DNA of 64,000 nt from Athripsodes cinereus (taxonomy: Eukaryota > Arthropoda > Insecta > Trichoptera > Leptoceridae), in assembly GCA_947579605.1 (NCBI GenBank), contig OX388309.1:17802713-17866712 (forward strand), read 5' to 3'. The notes under the pieces were generated by a model. That model saw only the letters and a list, made by a program, of their open reading frames with translations, was not told the DNA's origin and did not search any database. Both the position numbers and the translations under genes were made by a program. Positions 27,201 to 32,690 of the stretch are shown one piece after another (the first letter of the stretch is position 1; every line of letters starts with the position of its first letter).

Positions 27201-28058
27201 AGCCCCTAAATTGTCCTTTTTGTAAATATTCGATGTCTTGTCGGGGGCTCTTACCGTTGTCTGATAATTTTTATATTTTTAATGCAGGCAATTGATGGCA
27301 AAAGGCAACTAAATACAACTATTCCAAATCAAAATTCGAGAAAAAAAAATTTCGTTCCACCCTAATGGTCATATTCCACTATACTTCATGATTAGTGTAG
27401 TTTAAGTTACCAAACTAATACCAATGTGGTTATATGGCATGGTCATATTCCACTATACTTCATGATTAGTGTAGTTTAAGTTACCAAACTAATACCAATG
27501 TGGTTATATGGCATGGTCATATTCCACTATACTTCATGATTAGTGTAGTTTAAGTTACCAAACTAATACCAATGTTGTTATATGGCATGGTCATATTCCA
27601 CTATACTTCGTGATTAAATACTTTAATATTTTGCTAAAATGAATAAATTGTAAAACAAAATGTTGTATACATTTTGTTTCAGCAGCATTTTGTGATTGAA
27701 AGTCCCAGACCATTATGTAATTTATTTATTTATTTTGCATATGATCTATAAAGGAACTTGAAACAACAATAAACATTTAAAAAATATCACACAAGGTAAT
27801 ACCTAAGAGGGGGGACAACAACTGTCAATTTAGATGCTGTTTTGAAAATTTTAGGTGCTTTTAACCACCCTCCATCCTGGGTAGATCCTTTTGATGAGTA
27901 ACTTTTTTTTTTAATTGATAGGTCCTGTAAATATTAGCAGCAAAGCAAGACTTATCGCCCCCGGCCTGGTGGCCCCTGGAACAGTGTCCATCACCTCTAC
28001 AGAGCTTTACTTTGAAGTAGATGAAGAGGATCCAGAGTTCAGGAAAGTTGATCAAGAG
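117..28058 (+). CDS. Nbea: neurobeachin (rugose/DAKAP550) homologue, central part, 22 exons
   Basis: Neurobeachin is a large cytosolic BEACH-family scaffold that anchors PKA and acts in membrane-protein trafficking at synapses. Twenty-two exons join in frame (5,654 nt, about 1,884 codons), all with AG acceptors and GT donors. Order: alpha-solenoid/DUF4704-like region, long acidic disordered exon, conserved 'RIPEFRW...HQRLL' block, '[13 protein letters not shown]' block, '[24 protein letters not shown]' type block (given here only as family landmark '[18 protein letters not shown]'), His/Asn-rich inserts, '[20 protein letters not shown]' block, DUF1088, and the start of the PH-BEACH domain. 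The gene is cut on the left by the window edge, and the PH remainder, BEACH and WD40 exons are not seen to the right. The family call comes from remembered protein similarity; exon borders come from the sequence. Confidence 0.93.
450..625 (+). repeat. tRNA-derived SINE, copy 1 (family S1)
   Basis: A tRNA-like head carries an A-box-like 'TAGCCTGGAGG' at 461-471 and a canonical B box GGTTCAATCC at 504-513. A unique body ('cacgacacaagcttttagct') follows, then a poly-A run at about 608-625. Three more copies of the same body occur on the minus strand near 23.4, 35.2 and 55.2 kb. It sits in an Nbea intron, in the sense orientation. Confidence 0.85.
884..1110. mobile_element. hAT-type MITE, 227 bp, perfect 8-bp TSD
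   Basis: The left end CAGTGTTCCGCAAA is inverted at the right end as TTTGCGGAACACTG. The element is flanked by a perfect 8-bp direct repeat 'ccttagca' (876-883 and 1111-1118). An 8-bp duplication and CA.TG ends are the hAT signature. It has no coding capacity, and internal repeats of 'ggtgtacc' are visible. It must be mobilised in trans, and its identical duplications suggest a fairly young insertion. Confidence 0.9.
1146..1270 (+). repeat. degenerate tRNA-derived SINE fragment (family S2)
   Basis: The stretch 'tagcctgatggtagaatttt' followed by 'gattggaatcctggtgcc' resembles a decayed A box and B box. A related minus-strand stretch is at 17519-17660. An AT-rich tail ('aataaatatttattttattt') follows. 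The B box is poor, so the class is tentative. Confidence 0.5.
1368..1454 (+). CDS. Nbea: Nbea visible exon 2 (alpha-solenoid)
   Basis: This exon has 29 codons in phase 0 at both ends, between 'tttcag' and AAG|gtactt. It encodes '[18 protein letters not shown]', matching the family pattern 'LLVALMSEHP.SMIPAFD'. It continues the helical repeats of visible exon 1. Confidence 0.92.
1455..2182. other. Nbea intron, no further feature
   Basis: AT-rich intronic DNA with T-rich runs before the next acceptor. I see no repeat, RNA gene or open frame that I can support. Confidence 0.7.
2183..2286 (+). CDS. Nbea: Nbea visible exon 3 (alpha-solenoid)
   Basis: It follows 'ttccag' and ends CAA|gtaggt, splitting a Lys codon with the next exon. 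It encodes '[19 protein letters not shown]' and '[11 protein letters not shown]', the solenoid segment that in vertebrates reads 'G.RVIYKLLASKSE.IRVQALK'. Confidence 0.92.
2598..2690 (+). repeat. LINE-like 3' coding fragment
   Basis: The stretch 'gaggtgttcaaggcaaattt' and what follows reads as '[16 protein letters not shown]', like the 'F+SKLKT.LF' C-terminus of many non-LTR reverse transcriptases. A second, more decayed copy is at 9095-9190. It immediately precedes the Penelope fragment. Confidence 0.5.
2700..3120 (+). mobile_element. Penelope-like element fragment with GIY-YIG endonuclease end
   Basis: Reads '[20 protein letters not shown]' and then, after a frameshift near 2915, '[18 protein letters not shown]'. 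The spacing of GVY, CxxC, YxG, the Arg/Lys-Phe pair, EH and FAxH is that of the C-terminal GIY-YIG endonuclease domain of Penelope retroelements. Upstream '[11 protein letters not shown]' fits the linker of the same proteins. No reverse transcriptase remains, so this is a truncated dead copy. Confidence 0.8.
3366..3556 (+). CDS. Nbea: Nbea visible exon 4 (alpha-solenoid)
   Basis: It lies between 'ttccag' and CCAA|gtatgt. It completes the split Lys codon and encodes '[20 protein letters not shown]' and '[20 protein letters not shown]', matching the neurobeachin segment '.LFSLLAERL...TYNVLFEILIEQIGTQ'. It ends after the first base of an ATG codon. Confidence 0.93.
3665..3981 (+). CDS. Nbea: Nbea visible exon 5 (alpha-solenoid, '[10 protein letters not shown]')
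   Basis: It lies between 'ttgcag' and AAG|gtattc. The reading includes '[20 protein letters not shown]' and '[17 protein letters not shown]', nearly identical to vertebrate neurobeachin. This is one of the clearest identifiers of the family in the window. Confidence 0.96.
4065..6123 (+). CDS. Nbea: Nbea visible exon 6, giant acidic disordered exon
   Basis: This 2,059-nt exon follows 'attgtag' and ends TTTG|gtaatt. After '[20 protein letters not shown]', which closes the solenoid, it encodes about 660 residues rich in Glu, Asp, Ser, Asn and Thr. They are of low complexity and predicted disordered. It corresponds to the poorly conserved linker of neurobeachin/DAKAP550. Two segments match the amphipathic PKA-RII anchoring pattern and are listed separately. 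It ends with a Ser-rich stretch before the conserved RIPEF block. Confidence 0.93.
4722..4757 (+). other. predicted PKA RII-anchoring helix 1
   Basis: [12 protein letters not shown] fits the A-kinase anchoring helix pattern of small/aliphatic residues at positions 1, 4, 5, 8, 9 and 12. DAKAP550, the Drosophila orthologue, is known to bind RII. Binding by this helix is inferred. Confidence 0.6.
5235..5270 (+). other. predicted PKA RII-anchoring helix 2
   Basis: [12 protein letters not shown] fits the same 12-position anchoring pattern, 171 codons after helix 1. The overlapping register [12 protein letters not shown] also fits. Two tethering sites have been described for DAKAP550; that these two are the equivalents is inference. 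Confidence 0.6.
6212..6354 (+). CDS. Nbea: Nbea visible exon 7 (RIPEF block)
   Basis: It lies between 'ttttcag' and CAG|gtaaaa. It encodes '[20 protein letters not shown]' and 'FSLETDIQ', matching 'FRIPEFNWSQMHQRLLTDLL' of vertebrate neurobeachin. It marks the return from the disordered linker to ordered sequence. Confidence 0.95.
6449..6613 (+). CDS. Nbea: Nbea visible exon 8
   Basis: This exon has 55 codons, phase 0 at both ends. It encodes '[20 protein letters not shown]' and '[20 protein letters not shown]', almost co-linear with vertebrate neurobeachin ('MWRSHSTKTVMDFVNSSDN'). It ends AAT|gtaaat. Confidence 0.95.
6817..6996 (+). CDS. Nbea: Nbea visible exon 9
   Basis: This exon has 60 codons, phase 0, between 'tttcag' and CTG|gtgtgt. 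It encodes '[20 protein letters not shown]' and '[17 protein letters not shown]', one of the most conserved blocks of the family. Confidence 0.96.
7215..7386. repeat. fold-back MITE-like palindrome, 172 bp
   Basis: Long imperfect inverted arms. The left arm starts gggcccatagtcaaaacaa, and the right arm, read in reverse, starts gggcccctagttaaaacac. The inner arms are 'aatatagacgacgttacgag' against its complement in 'ctcgcaacgtcgtctatatt'. The spacer is about 30 bp. No target duplication is evident. It could form a long hairpin in the Nbea pre-mRNA. Confidence 0.75.
7387..8742. other. Nbea intron, no further feature
   Basis: AT-rich sequence with T-rich and A-rich runs. No coding similarity, RNA gene or bounded repeat is recognised. 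Confidence 0.6.
8743..8838 (+). CDS. Nbea: Nbea visible exon 10
   Basis: This exon has 32 codons, phase 0. It encodes '[20 protein letters not shown]' and '[12 protein letters not shown]', matching vertebrate '[14 protein letters not shown]'. The length is a multiple of three. Confidence 0.92.
9095..9190 (+). repeat. decayed LINE-like 3' coding fragment, copy 2
   Basis: 'ggaggtattcaaagcaaggt' and its downstream sequence align by eye with 2598-2690 ('ggaggtgttcaaggcaaatt'). It shares the pattern 'cagaaggtgttat...tgaaccctt.aa.tggttt'. Only a short relic is left. Confidence 0.45.
9655..9860 (+). repeat. non-LTR reverse transcriptase C-terminal relic
   Basis: Conceptual reading includes '[20 protein letters not shown]' followed by 'KTVPF', resembling the 'W..LP..IR......F+.KLK..L' ending of jockey/CR1-type proteins. 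It contains stops, so it is non-functional. Confidence 0.5.
9922..10105 (+). repeat. RTE-type retrotransposon 3' fragment, copy 1
   Basis: Reads '[20 protein letters not shown]' and '[20 protein letters not shown]', the same ending as the better copy at 41050-41645. It is degenerate and cut after '[11 protein letters not shown]'. Confidence 0.75.
10464..10568 (+). CDS. Nbea: Nbea visible exon 11
   Basis: This exon has 35 codons, phase 0, between 'ttccag' and GTG|gtaaat. It encodes '[20 protein letters not shown]' and 'AVIYRDV', matching vertebrate 'ISPVRDLDRLLQDMDINRLR'. Confidence 0.95.
10569..11078. other. Nbea intron, no further feature
   Basis: Ordinary AT-rich intron. The open frame running on from exon 11 into it is a read-through without family similarity. 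Confidence 0.7.
11079..11250 (+). CDS. Nbea: Nbea visible exon 12
   Basis: It encodes '[20 protein letters not shown]' and '[13 protein letters not shown]', near-identical to vertebrate neurobeachin, then a Pro/His-rich tail '[13 protein letters not shown]'. It ends after the first base of a Gly/Val codon at CAAG|gtacta. Confidence 0.95.
11251..12031. other. Nbea intron, no further feature
   Basis: AT-rich intron with no repeat or RNA gene that I can support. Confidence 0.65.
12032..12346 (+). CDS. Nbea: Nbea visible exon 13, His/Asn-rich insert
   Basis: This 315-nt exon lies between 'ataacag' and CCAG|gtaatg, in phase with its neighbours. It encodes a low-complexity segment with runs such as '[20 protein letters not shown]' and '[20 protein letters not shown]'. 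I know no vertebrate counterpart. Because the length is a multiple of three and both ends share a phase, it could be skipped without frameshift, so it may be an alternative cassette. Confidence 0.78.
12939..13027 (+). CDS. Nbea: Nbea visible exon 14
   Basis: It lies between 'ttgcag' and AAG|gtttgt and completes the split Gly codon. It encodes '[20 protein letters not shown]' then 'RDQDSPSIK'. An acidic short segment of the variable region. Support comes from phase, splice sites and open frame rather than clear conservation. Confidence 0.75.
13422..13680 (+). repeat. dispersed repeat family B, copy 1
   Basis: Begins with (act)n then 'ataccatcacggcatattcc' and 'acaagtggggtagtcagc', and ends near 'gagtgcttcatgga'. 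The same ordered landmarks recur at 20.1, 42.8 and 55.3 kb (plus) and 43.4 and 54.4 kb (minus). The class is unknown; the end resembles the 3' end of the RTE-type copies here, so it may be a related LINE or its parasite. Confidence 0.75.
14648..14758 (+). CDS. Nbea: Nbea visible exon 15, possible cassette
   Basis: This exon has 37 codons, phase 0 at both ends, between 'tcaccag' and AAG|gttagt. It encodes '[20 protein letters not shown]' and '[17 protein letters not shown]'. It lies in the variable region and could be skipped without frameshift. Confidence 0.75.
14759..15474. other. Nbea intron, microsatellites only
   Basis: Contains short CA-type and TA-type simple repeats (about 14811-14832 and 15182-15200). 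An open stretch at 15205-15419 has no recognised similarity. Confidence 0.6.
15475..15690 (-). repeat. RTE-type retrotransposon 3' fragment, copy 2
   Basis: On the minus strand it reads '[20 protein letters not shown]' and ends 'SAYPTWDTA' with a stop. The tail appears on the plus strand as the 'actatactactata' lead-in. It is an intronic, antisense 5'-truncated copy. Confidence 0.85.
15854..16265 (-). CDS. candidate two-exon antisense mini-gene, piggyBac-end-like
   Basis: Exon A is 16265-16223 (ATG, 14 codons plus one base) with donor CAA|gtaagt. Exon B is 16047-15854 after 'ttatag'. They join in frame into 78 residues ending in TAG. The N-terminus is '[16 protein letters not shown]' and the C-terminus has '[15 protein letters not shown]', like the first CxxC of the Cys-rich tail of piggyBac-type transposases, but the later cysteines are missing. 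A local GC rise lies upstream of the ATG. It could be a transposon relic whose splice frame is chance. Confidence 0.4.
16330..17518. other. Nbea intron, no clear feature
   Basis: AT-rich. A short CCCA run sits near 17060. No gene or bounded repeat is recognised. Confidence 0.6.
17519..17660 (-). repeat. degenerate tRNA-derived SINE (family S2)
   Basis: On the minus strand, 'ggttgctagtctgatggtag' (A-box region) is followed by 'gacctggattcgatttcac' (B-box-like), then a body ending 'cttatgcgatggtgtttgag'. The plus-strand 'aaacccaaacac' end recalls the tail of family S1. Confidence 0.55.
17910..18210. mobile_element. hAT-type MITE, 301 bp, perfect 8-bp TSD
   Basis: The left end CAGCGATGCACAAAC pairs with the right end GTCTGTGCATCCCTG. 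The flanks are a perfect 8-bp direct repeat 'atttaaat' (17902-17909 and 18211-18218). The subterminal 'ccgcgggccgc' is typical of hAT MITEs. No coding capacity. A run of eight or more G lies near 18097. Confidence 0.9.
18652..18874 (+). CDS. Nbea: Nbea visible exon 16
   Basis: It lies between 'ccattag' and GATG|gtaaga. It encodes an acidic stretch with '[20 protein letters not shown]' and '[13 protein letters not shown]'. The 'SWTDVNLNE' motif is also found in other neurobeachins. It ends in phase 1. Confidence 0.88.
18875..19259. other. Nbea intron, no further feature
   Basis: AT-rich intron. Nothing beyond the splice sites is seen. Confidence 0.7.
19260..19595 (+). CDS. Nbea: Nbea visible exon 17, His/Pro insert then conserved block
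   Basis: The first two thirds are His/Pro-rich ('[20 protein letters not shown]'). The last third is highly conserved: '[20 protein letters not shown]' and '[20 protein letters not shown]'. It follows 'tctttag' and ends AAAG|gtattc. The insert is absent from vertebrate proteins as I remember them. Confidence 0.95.
19697..19932 (+). CDS. Nbea: Nbea visible exon 18
   Basis: It lies between 'ttttcag' and GAG|gtttgt. It encodes '[20 protein letters not shown]', '[20 protein letters not shown]' and '[20 protein letters not shown]', nearly identical to vertebrate neurobeachin. Confidence 0.97.
20099..20205 (+). repeat. dispersed repeat family B, copy 2 (short)
   Basis: 'caccatcacggtatatctca' then 'caagtgggatagtcagcaga', and a tail 'ctgtgtgccaacaaatatct'. 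Truncated relative to copy 1, same orientation. Confidence 0.75.
20206..20993. other. Nbea intron with a lone hAT-like left end
   Basis: 'CAGGGGCGGGTAAAC' at 20356 looks like a hAT terminus, but no matching right end was found. Otherwise unremarkable AT-rich DNA. Confidence 0.5.
20994..21169 (+). CDS. Nbea: Nbea visible exon 19 (DUF1088 start)
   Basis: It encodes '[20 protein letters not shown]' and '[20 protein letters not shown]', the beginning of DUF1088 ('EEKMCDHLISAAKHRD', 'LTNKHGAWG' in vertebrates). It ends CAAAA|gtaagt, splitting a Lys codon. Confidence 0.95.
21170..21595. other. Nbea intron, no further feature
   Basis: AT-rich. Nothing recognised before the family C repeat. Confidence 0.65.
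21596..21770 (+). repeat. dispersed repeat family C, copy 1
   Basis: Contains 'ctcccatatctggatatgtc', 'attcgctcttctaagtaaaa' and 'gaggggctggccggccaata'. The same landmarks appear in reverse order and complement at 52678-52840, inside the Harbinger-like element. Class unknown. Confidence 0.7.
21790..22531. other. Nbea intron, no further feature
   Basis: AT-rich intron with A/T runs. No bounded element seen. Confidence 0.6.
22532..22676 (+). CDS. Nbea: Nbea visible exon 20 (DUF1088 end)
   Basis: It lies between 'tattag' and CAG|gtattt. It encodes '[20 protein letters not shown]' and '[12 protein letters not shown]', matching 'DFWRLDYWEDDLRRRRRFVR' of vertebrates. Confidence 0.96.
23010..23133 (+). 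CDS. Nbea: Nbea visible exon 21
   Basis: It lies between 'atgtag' and ACAG|gtatgt. It encodes '[20 protein letters not shown]' and '[17 protein letters not shown]', the acidic linker between DUF1088 and the PH-BEACH domain. Confidence 0.9.
23441..23602 (-). repeat. tRNA-derived SINE, copy 2 (family S1)
   Basis: Minus-strand copy of the 450-625 SINE. It has 'gtagcctggaggtagagtct' (A-box region), a degenerate B box 'ggttcgatacc' and the 'cacgacacaagcttttagta' body. Confidence 0.85.
23900..24076 (-). repeat. RTE-type retrotransposon 3' fragment, copy 3
   Basis: On the plus strand, 'aacgccgtatcccaggtggg' then 'gtaggcagagagaagggaac' is the complement of the '...SAYPTWDTA' ending of the other copies. 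It is cut after about 180 bp. Confidence 0.8.
24447..24651. repeat. 74-bp tandem array, left half (units 1-3)
   Basis: Near-identical 74-bp units starting 'gattagtgtagtttaagtta' begin at 24447, 24521 and 24595. Unit 3 is broken at 24651 by the transposon insertion and resumes at 27365. Units differ by single bases, such as 'atgtggtt' against 'atgttgtt'. Confidence 0.95.
24652..27364 (-). mobile_element. DNA transposon, 2,713 bp, internally deleted, 8-bp TSD
   Basis: Terminal inverted repeats start TAGGGTGGAAC and continue imperfectly (T/A run, then 'tcgaat', 'ggaata', 'gttgcc'). The 8-bp target duplication 'atggtcat' (24644-24651, 27365-27372) is confirmed by the empty-site sequence in the uninterrupted 74-bp units. 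The TSD length and TAGGG ends suggest a hAT-like class, but the coding relic belongs to a widespread unnamed arthropod TE-protein family and I cannot fix the superfamily. Confidence 0.92.
25057..26898 (-). pseudogene. decayed transposase-like gene inside the transposon
   Basis: From ATG at 26898 the minus strand reads '[20 protein letters not shown]', then with stops and frameshifts '[19 protein letters not shown]', '[17 protein letters not shown]', '[19 protein letters not shown]', '[20 protein letters not shown]', '[16 protein letters not shown]' and finally '[20 protein letters not shown]'. These landmarks and their order fit a multicopy arthropod protein family I recognise only as TE-derived. 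'GCNGT' replaces the usual 'GCDGT', and about 150-200 residues between 'ANEL' and 'AIVDPV' appear deleted. Not functional. Confidence 0.8.
27365..27611. repeat. 74-bp tandem array, right half (units 3-6)
   Basis: The remainder of unit 3 (27365-27389) is followed by full units at 27390, 27464 and 27538. The array ends at 27611 with a partial 'gatta'. Removing the transposon and one TSD copy restores six head-to-tail units. Confidence 0.95.
27922..28058 (+). CDS. Nbea: Nbea visible exon 22 (PH-BEACH start)
   Basis: It follows 'attgatag' and ends GAG|gtaaga. It encodes '[20 protein letters not shown]' and '[19 protein letters not shown]', matching vertebrate 'AQLIAPVVVAKGTLSITTTE' and 'IYFEVDEDD'. 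This is the first beta-hairpin of the PH domain that packs on BEACH. The next exon should encode 'YTEGLHGKW...' type sequence but was not found. Confidence 0.96.
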
Positions 28059-29332
28059 GTAAGAGTTTTTATCTTAATATTTTTAAATTTGTTGATGATA
28101 TCTATTTGTATTAAATATTATTTTTATATTTGTAATGGATTTTATTTTACTTATTGTTTTTATGATATAGAGTTTTATGTGCTCCATAAATATCCTTGTT
28201 TCTTTTTGGATTAATTTTGTAAGTGGCTAATTGCCATATAATGTTACATAAATAAATAAACATTTAGGCAGTTCTTTGTTTACTTTCTGTTGACAACTGT
28301 CACAACTACAAATCATCGTAGTACAAACTGGCTCATGAACGACTTTTGAATTTGATTATTTTCCGGCCGTCAGGACATTGGCCTTAGGAATGTAATCCAT
28401 AACTACTACTAAAAATTTCTCCCCCCTCCCTCGGTATAGGAATTATACTGACTATTGATTATGTCAATACCAATTATTGTTGCATATTGCATACAGAGTA
28501 TCGGTACATTTTTGTTAATGTGAATGAATTTCTACCATTCAATCTTGCCCCCTGTCACCGGAATTCTCAAGACGGGGGCATAGGAATTTTAAATATTTCA
28601 CGAACTCCTCGGTTTTGTTATAGAATATTTACCCACAACCATAAATTATCGGGTATTTTTTATCGATAACCGACCAACAAATATATACCCATTATTCCAA
28701 ACATTTATTAAGCAGCTTATCTATCTCAAAGGATTTATTAAGTTTGTGGGCATGCCCTGCCCACCGTGCCCACAACGGATTTGCCTTTGTAGTAGATGCT
28801 CTTGTTGAAAAGTCTAACTATTTTTACAAAGAAGACGACACCTCCATTCACCCACATTGAGACACCCAATACCCTATTATCATTGTGTTTCTCTAGCAAC
28901 ATGGAACGCCAGATCTATTATTAATAAAGGGATGGAGGAACTTGATGTAAACACATTTTTTCTGGGAGTACCTGAAGATAGACGTGCACAATATGGCGCT
29001 CTTCAGGCCATGTTATGAGAAAACAGCTATAGAAAGATAAAAGAAAGCATTGCATAGCTATAGCGGGGTAGAATCAATAAAATTTGATGATTTATTTATT
29101 GAATTGGCCTTTATTTAGTAAAACTCCATGTTTATGTATGGAAGAATACTCAATTGGTTTTAGTTTTACTTAATATTGAATTGAAAAGTACCTGGTTTTG
29201 ACTTGTAAAGTCATCGTCAAACTAATCTTTGTTAATCTTAGCAATGTATTGTAATACTTGTGACCATTTACAAAAACACATTATGTTTTTACTCACTGAA
29301 GAGATTGTGAGTATTATGAGTAATTTATTATA
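28059..29332. other. start of long intron, no clear feature
   Basis: AT-rich. A short C-rich patch sits near 28420. I see no further neurobeachin exon, RNA gene or bounded element. Confidence 0.55.
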
Positions 29333-29853
29333 CAGTTGTACCTCAACATAGGAGTTTAATTTGTTCTGCAACCTTGCTCGTATTTCAAATTACTCATATC
29401 TCAAAGCAAATTTCCCCATTGAAATTAATTGAACTGCCATTGATCGTTCCAGCTCCCAAGATGTGTTGCCCCAATTATTTTGTTACTTATGTGTTTTTGA
29501 ATAAGAAAAATGTATTTATAAATCACAAATATTGTACAAAAACATAATAAAAGGGAATGTTAAGATATAAACTAGATTTATGAAATATTACTTTCACTTA
29601 ATTTTCATCACTGCTTTTCTTTTCTCTGGTATTTGCCTTTTTTCACCACACTTTTCTCACTTTCACCTGTAGGCCGTTTAAAAAAACATGTCCAAGAAGG
29701 TTTGTTTCTTCCCCCCTTTCAGAATGTTCCGGAAATGAGTTAGGCAAGTGTCATCCAATAGCTCGTATCTCAAATTTTGCTCGTATTTCAAAGCAAAAAA
29801 TCGCTCGCTCCACGGCTCGTTTCTTATAAAACTCGTATGTCAAGGTACCACTG
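29333..29853. mobile_element. mariner/Tc1-type non-autonomous element, 521 bp
   Basis: The left end 'cagttgtacctcaacatagg' mirrors the right end 'catgtcaaggtaccactg' type sequence (actual right end 'tatgtcaaggtaccactg'). Both sides have TA (29331-29332, 29854-29855), the target of Tc1/mariner. Subterminal repeats 'gctcgtat(c/t)tcaaa' occur on both sides. No transposase open frame. Confidence 0.82.
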
Positions 29854-29967
29854 TAGTGTTTTTATTCCACACAAGCGGTCCGCACCGGCTTCACACGGGT
29901 AGATAGGTATTTTAAAAAAAAAAAAACAGTTTTAGTAATGATCCCTATTTTTTTTGAAAATATAATA

Positions 29968-30096
29968 TAGCCTATGTCACCAGGGGATAGTGTAGCTTCC
30001 CAACAGTAAAAGAATTTTTCAAATCGGTTCAGTAGTTTCGGAGCCTATTCAATGCAAACAATCAAATCTTTCCTCTTTATAATATTAGTATAGATA
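29968..30096 (+). repeat. dispersed retroelement 3' fragment (family E), copy 1
   Basis: 'aatcggttcagtagtttcgg' and 'ctttataatattagtataga' form a sequence commonly dispersed in lepidopteran genomes, as I recall. A complementary copy is at 50472-50595. Confidence 0.65.
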
Positions 30097-31784
30097 ATTC
30101 ATGTTTAGCATGTTACTAAGTAGGTATATGAGGCATAAAGCATATAATTATCTACTTTTTTAATTATCATGATTATATTATTATGTTTGTCAATAAAATA
30201 TATTTATTTCTGTTTACAAAGTTCGATGAAGACCTGTTTGTTAAATTTATTAAAAAAATCCTTTGTCAAATCAAGTGGAATTCGAATCTCAATCGGTGGG
30301 CCATGTAGGAGCCGCGGGAGGTCATTGTTCTCTTGTCACGAGGGTTCTTTATTTTACCAGAAGGGACATTTGTTAACTTTTATATATTTTCATAAATATC
30401 TACCTATGTTTAAAAATAGATTAATTTGTTTACGTTTTTTTTTCGCAGTAGAACCAGGTAGCTCATAAGTTGGTAAATTTTATTATTATTTTATTTACCT
30501 TTATTCATTCATACTTTCTATGATAAGTATTAATTTGAAAAATCTCCAGTCAATCTCATTTATTATACATAAAAAGTATATGGAGGAAACAGTATTGTAA
30601 TCGCGCATTTCCTTATATAGCTAATTACCTACATACTAAGTATGTACTAAATTCGTCGATTAACAACTCACATCACTTGAAATCGCAATACTTGAAAAGT
30701 ATTCGTAATATTAATTTGTAAAAGGTAGGTAATTTATGTTATTTTCGACTTATTAATATTATCCCAAATTCACACTATATAATATTGATTTTTGAGTTAT
30801 CATCGGATATTCAATTTTTGCATATTAATAGTTAACTGCTAAAATAATTTATAATGATTATAACTATATATTTTAGGGAATTTTCCTTTCCTTACCTATC
30901 TCAGTTTAACAACGCGTTGTTCTGAAATTGAAAATGAATCAAAATTTCCCACAGAATAATAGTTCGCATGCGCTACGGCGCCACCGTCGCCGCGGGGTAC
31001 CTGCCCCATCGAGACTATCAACAGTTATTGTTGTGTTTTGTGTTATTATAACATTTATATCTCTTTAACATTATAATGTTGTATTATAATAATACGCGCG
31101 ATCAGTAGAAGGTAGTGTAGGGAAGATATCAAAATAATAATATGAATGACATCACACGGACAGTTTACTCTCGCTTCACATGTTCCCTTACCTGTCCCTG
31201 TCCATCCATCATGATAAGACACACGATAATGTTGCCATACGTAGTCGACTCCATACTACGTATATACATAATACATACATAGGTAAGTATTATTTATCTA
31301 TATATCCTCCGCGGGTCCCGAACCTACTACCCACATCTAACTATTTACGAATCTACATTTTTTAAGGAGTTTTTTTTTCATGTTTGAATTCGTATCTACT
31401 GTGGTTTGACAGTAGAATGACTTATTTAATTTAGTAGCTGGTTACCTGAACCGTCACACTATTCTGTTGTAGGCAGAGAGGATCGAACAGTAGACGAATA
31501 TATCACATTCTTCGTTTACACAATTTGCCATATTTGCTTCATAACATTAGCACCTAGATACACAAGACGCCTCTGTGTGGTTTTCGAATATTATTTTTGT
31601 CATATTAGGTGCCTACATACACCTATGTGTAAAACTATTTTGACTATTTAAATGATGCTTCATATTATTTATTGCTTCCTGAAGTATTAATATACCTTTG
31701 TTTCCTTTTATTGCGTTGTCGTAGTTTTCATAAATTATTTAATATTAATGTAATATAATTATAATTTAATCTGAAAAATTGCAA
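30097..31784. other. long intron with one small GC-rich island
   Basis: Mostly AT-rich with microsatellite-like TA and TAC motifs. A 60-bp GC-rich island is at 30961-31020, with a 27-codon ATG frame starting near 30969. No other supported feature. Confidence 0.5.
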
Positions 31785-31950
31785 GTGAGAAAGCATGGAC
31801 ATCCAAGAACTACGTGGCTTTGTCCCGTTGATCAAATTTTCGGGGACGGCTGCTTATGTATGTAGAGAAAACGATAGAAGTATGTATGGATAGATTAACA
31901 CGGCGTTCCGTTCTCTCTGCGTACTCCACCTGGAATACGATATATATTAT
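31785..31950 (+). repeat. RTE-type retrotransposon 3' fragment, copy 4
   Basis: 'ccaagaactacgtggctttg', 'ggcgttccgttctctctgcg' and 'tactccacctggaatacg' align with the ends of copies 5 and 8, but with internal decay. Confidence 0.7.
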
Positions 31951-32262
31951 ATTAATTGTTATAATTACTTTTCCACTTTCATATTTGAACTTCCAAAATA
32001 TTAATTATGTTAAAAAGTATTGGAGGTCGTAATTTTCTTTTTATTTATTAATATTTCCAAAATAATATTCTTTAGTGTATTCAAAAACCAGCCAGATGGT
32101 TGTTGGAGATATTTTATTGAACCTATTTCTTTTGTTTTAATTTGATATTTGTTTTTAAAGTTTTTGTTTTATTATTCTTACACCTTCTTCAAAGAATATT
32201 ATTTTTATAAAATATTTTTAAATGCAAAAGATCTTTTGGAATTCACACTCGAGTTTTTGTTA

Positions 32263-32400
32263 CCGCGCAGTCAAAACAGCGGGCAGTGTCATTAATTGAT
32301 CTTGGGTTCATATCCCAGATGGGATGTGTCGATATCTTTACCCAAATATGGAGATTTATTTGACTTACCACCATTAGTACTGTCACATAACGACTTTTGT
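32263..32400 (+). repeat. tRNA-derived SINE-like fragment (family S3)
   Basis: 'gatcttgggttcatatccca' contains a B-box-like GGTTCATATCC preceded by 'ccgcgcagtcaaaacagcgg'. No complete cloverleaf forms, so it is not called a tRNA gene. Single copy in this window. Confidence 0.45.
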
Positions 32401-32690
32401 CTTCAGTTTTATGTGTAATTAAAATTCATGTTTTATACAAAACTTTATCCTTTACGAAGAGTTTTTAAACTGTTAGACCACAAATCAGTGTTTTCCAACA
32501 GTAGTATTTACGTATATGTTTATTTTTTTCGGTATGCACCTACATTTAACTTTTTAAACACGGTTACGTAATAGGTATGTAGGTACACTTTGCAGTACTT
32601 TATTTTTCTACTGTTTAAATGTGACTTGACAAATGTGTTGCCCGTAAAAGCTTAATTAATTCGTAATGTTAACTGAATATATGGTACTTC

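Noticed and set aside
24447..27611. CRISPR-like array
   Set aside because: The 74-bp units are head-to-tail tandem repeats without unique spacers, in a eukaryotic intron.
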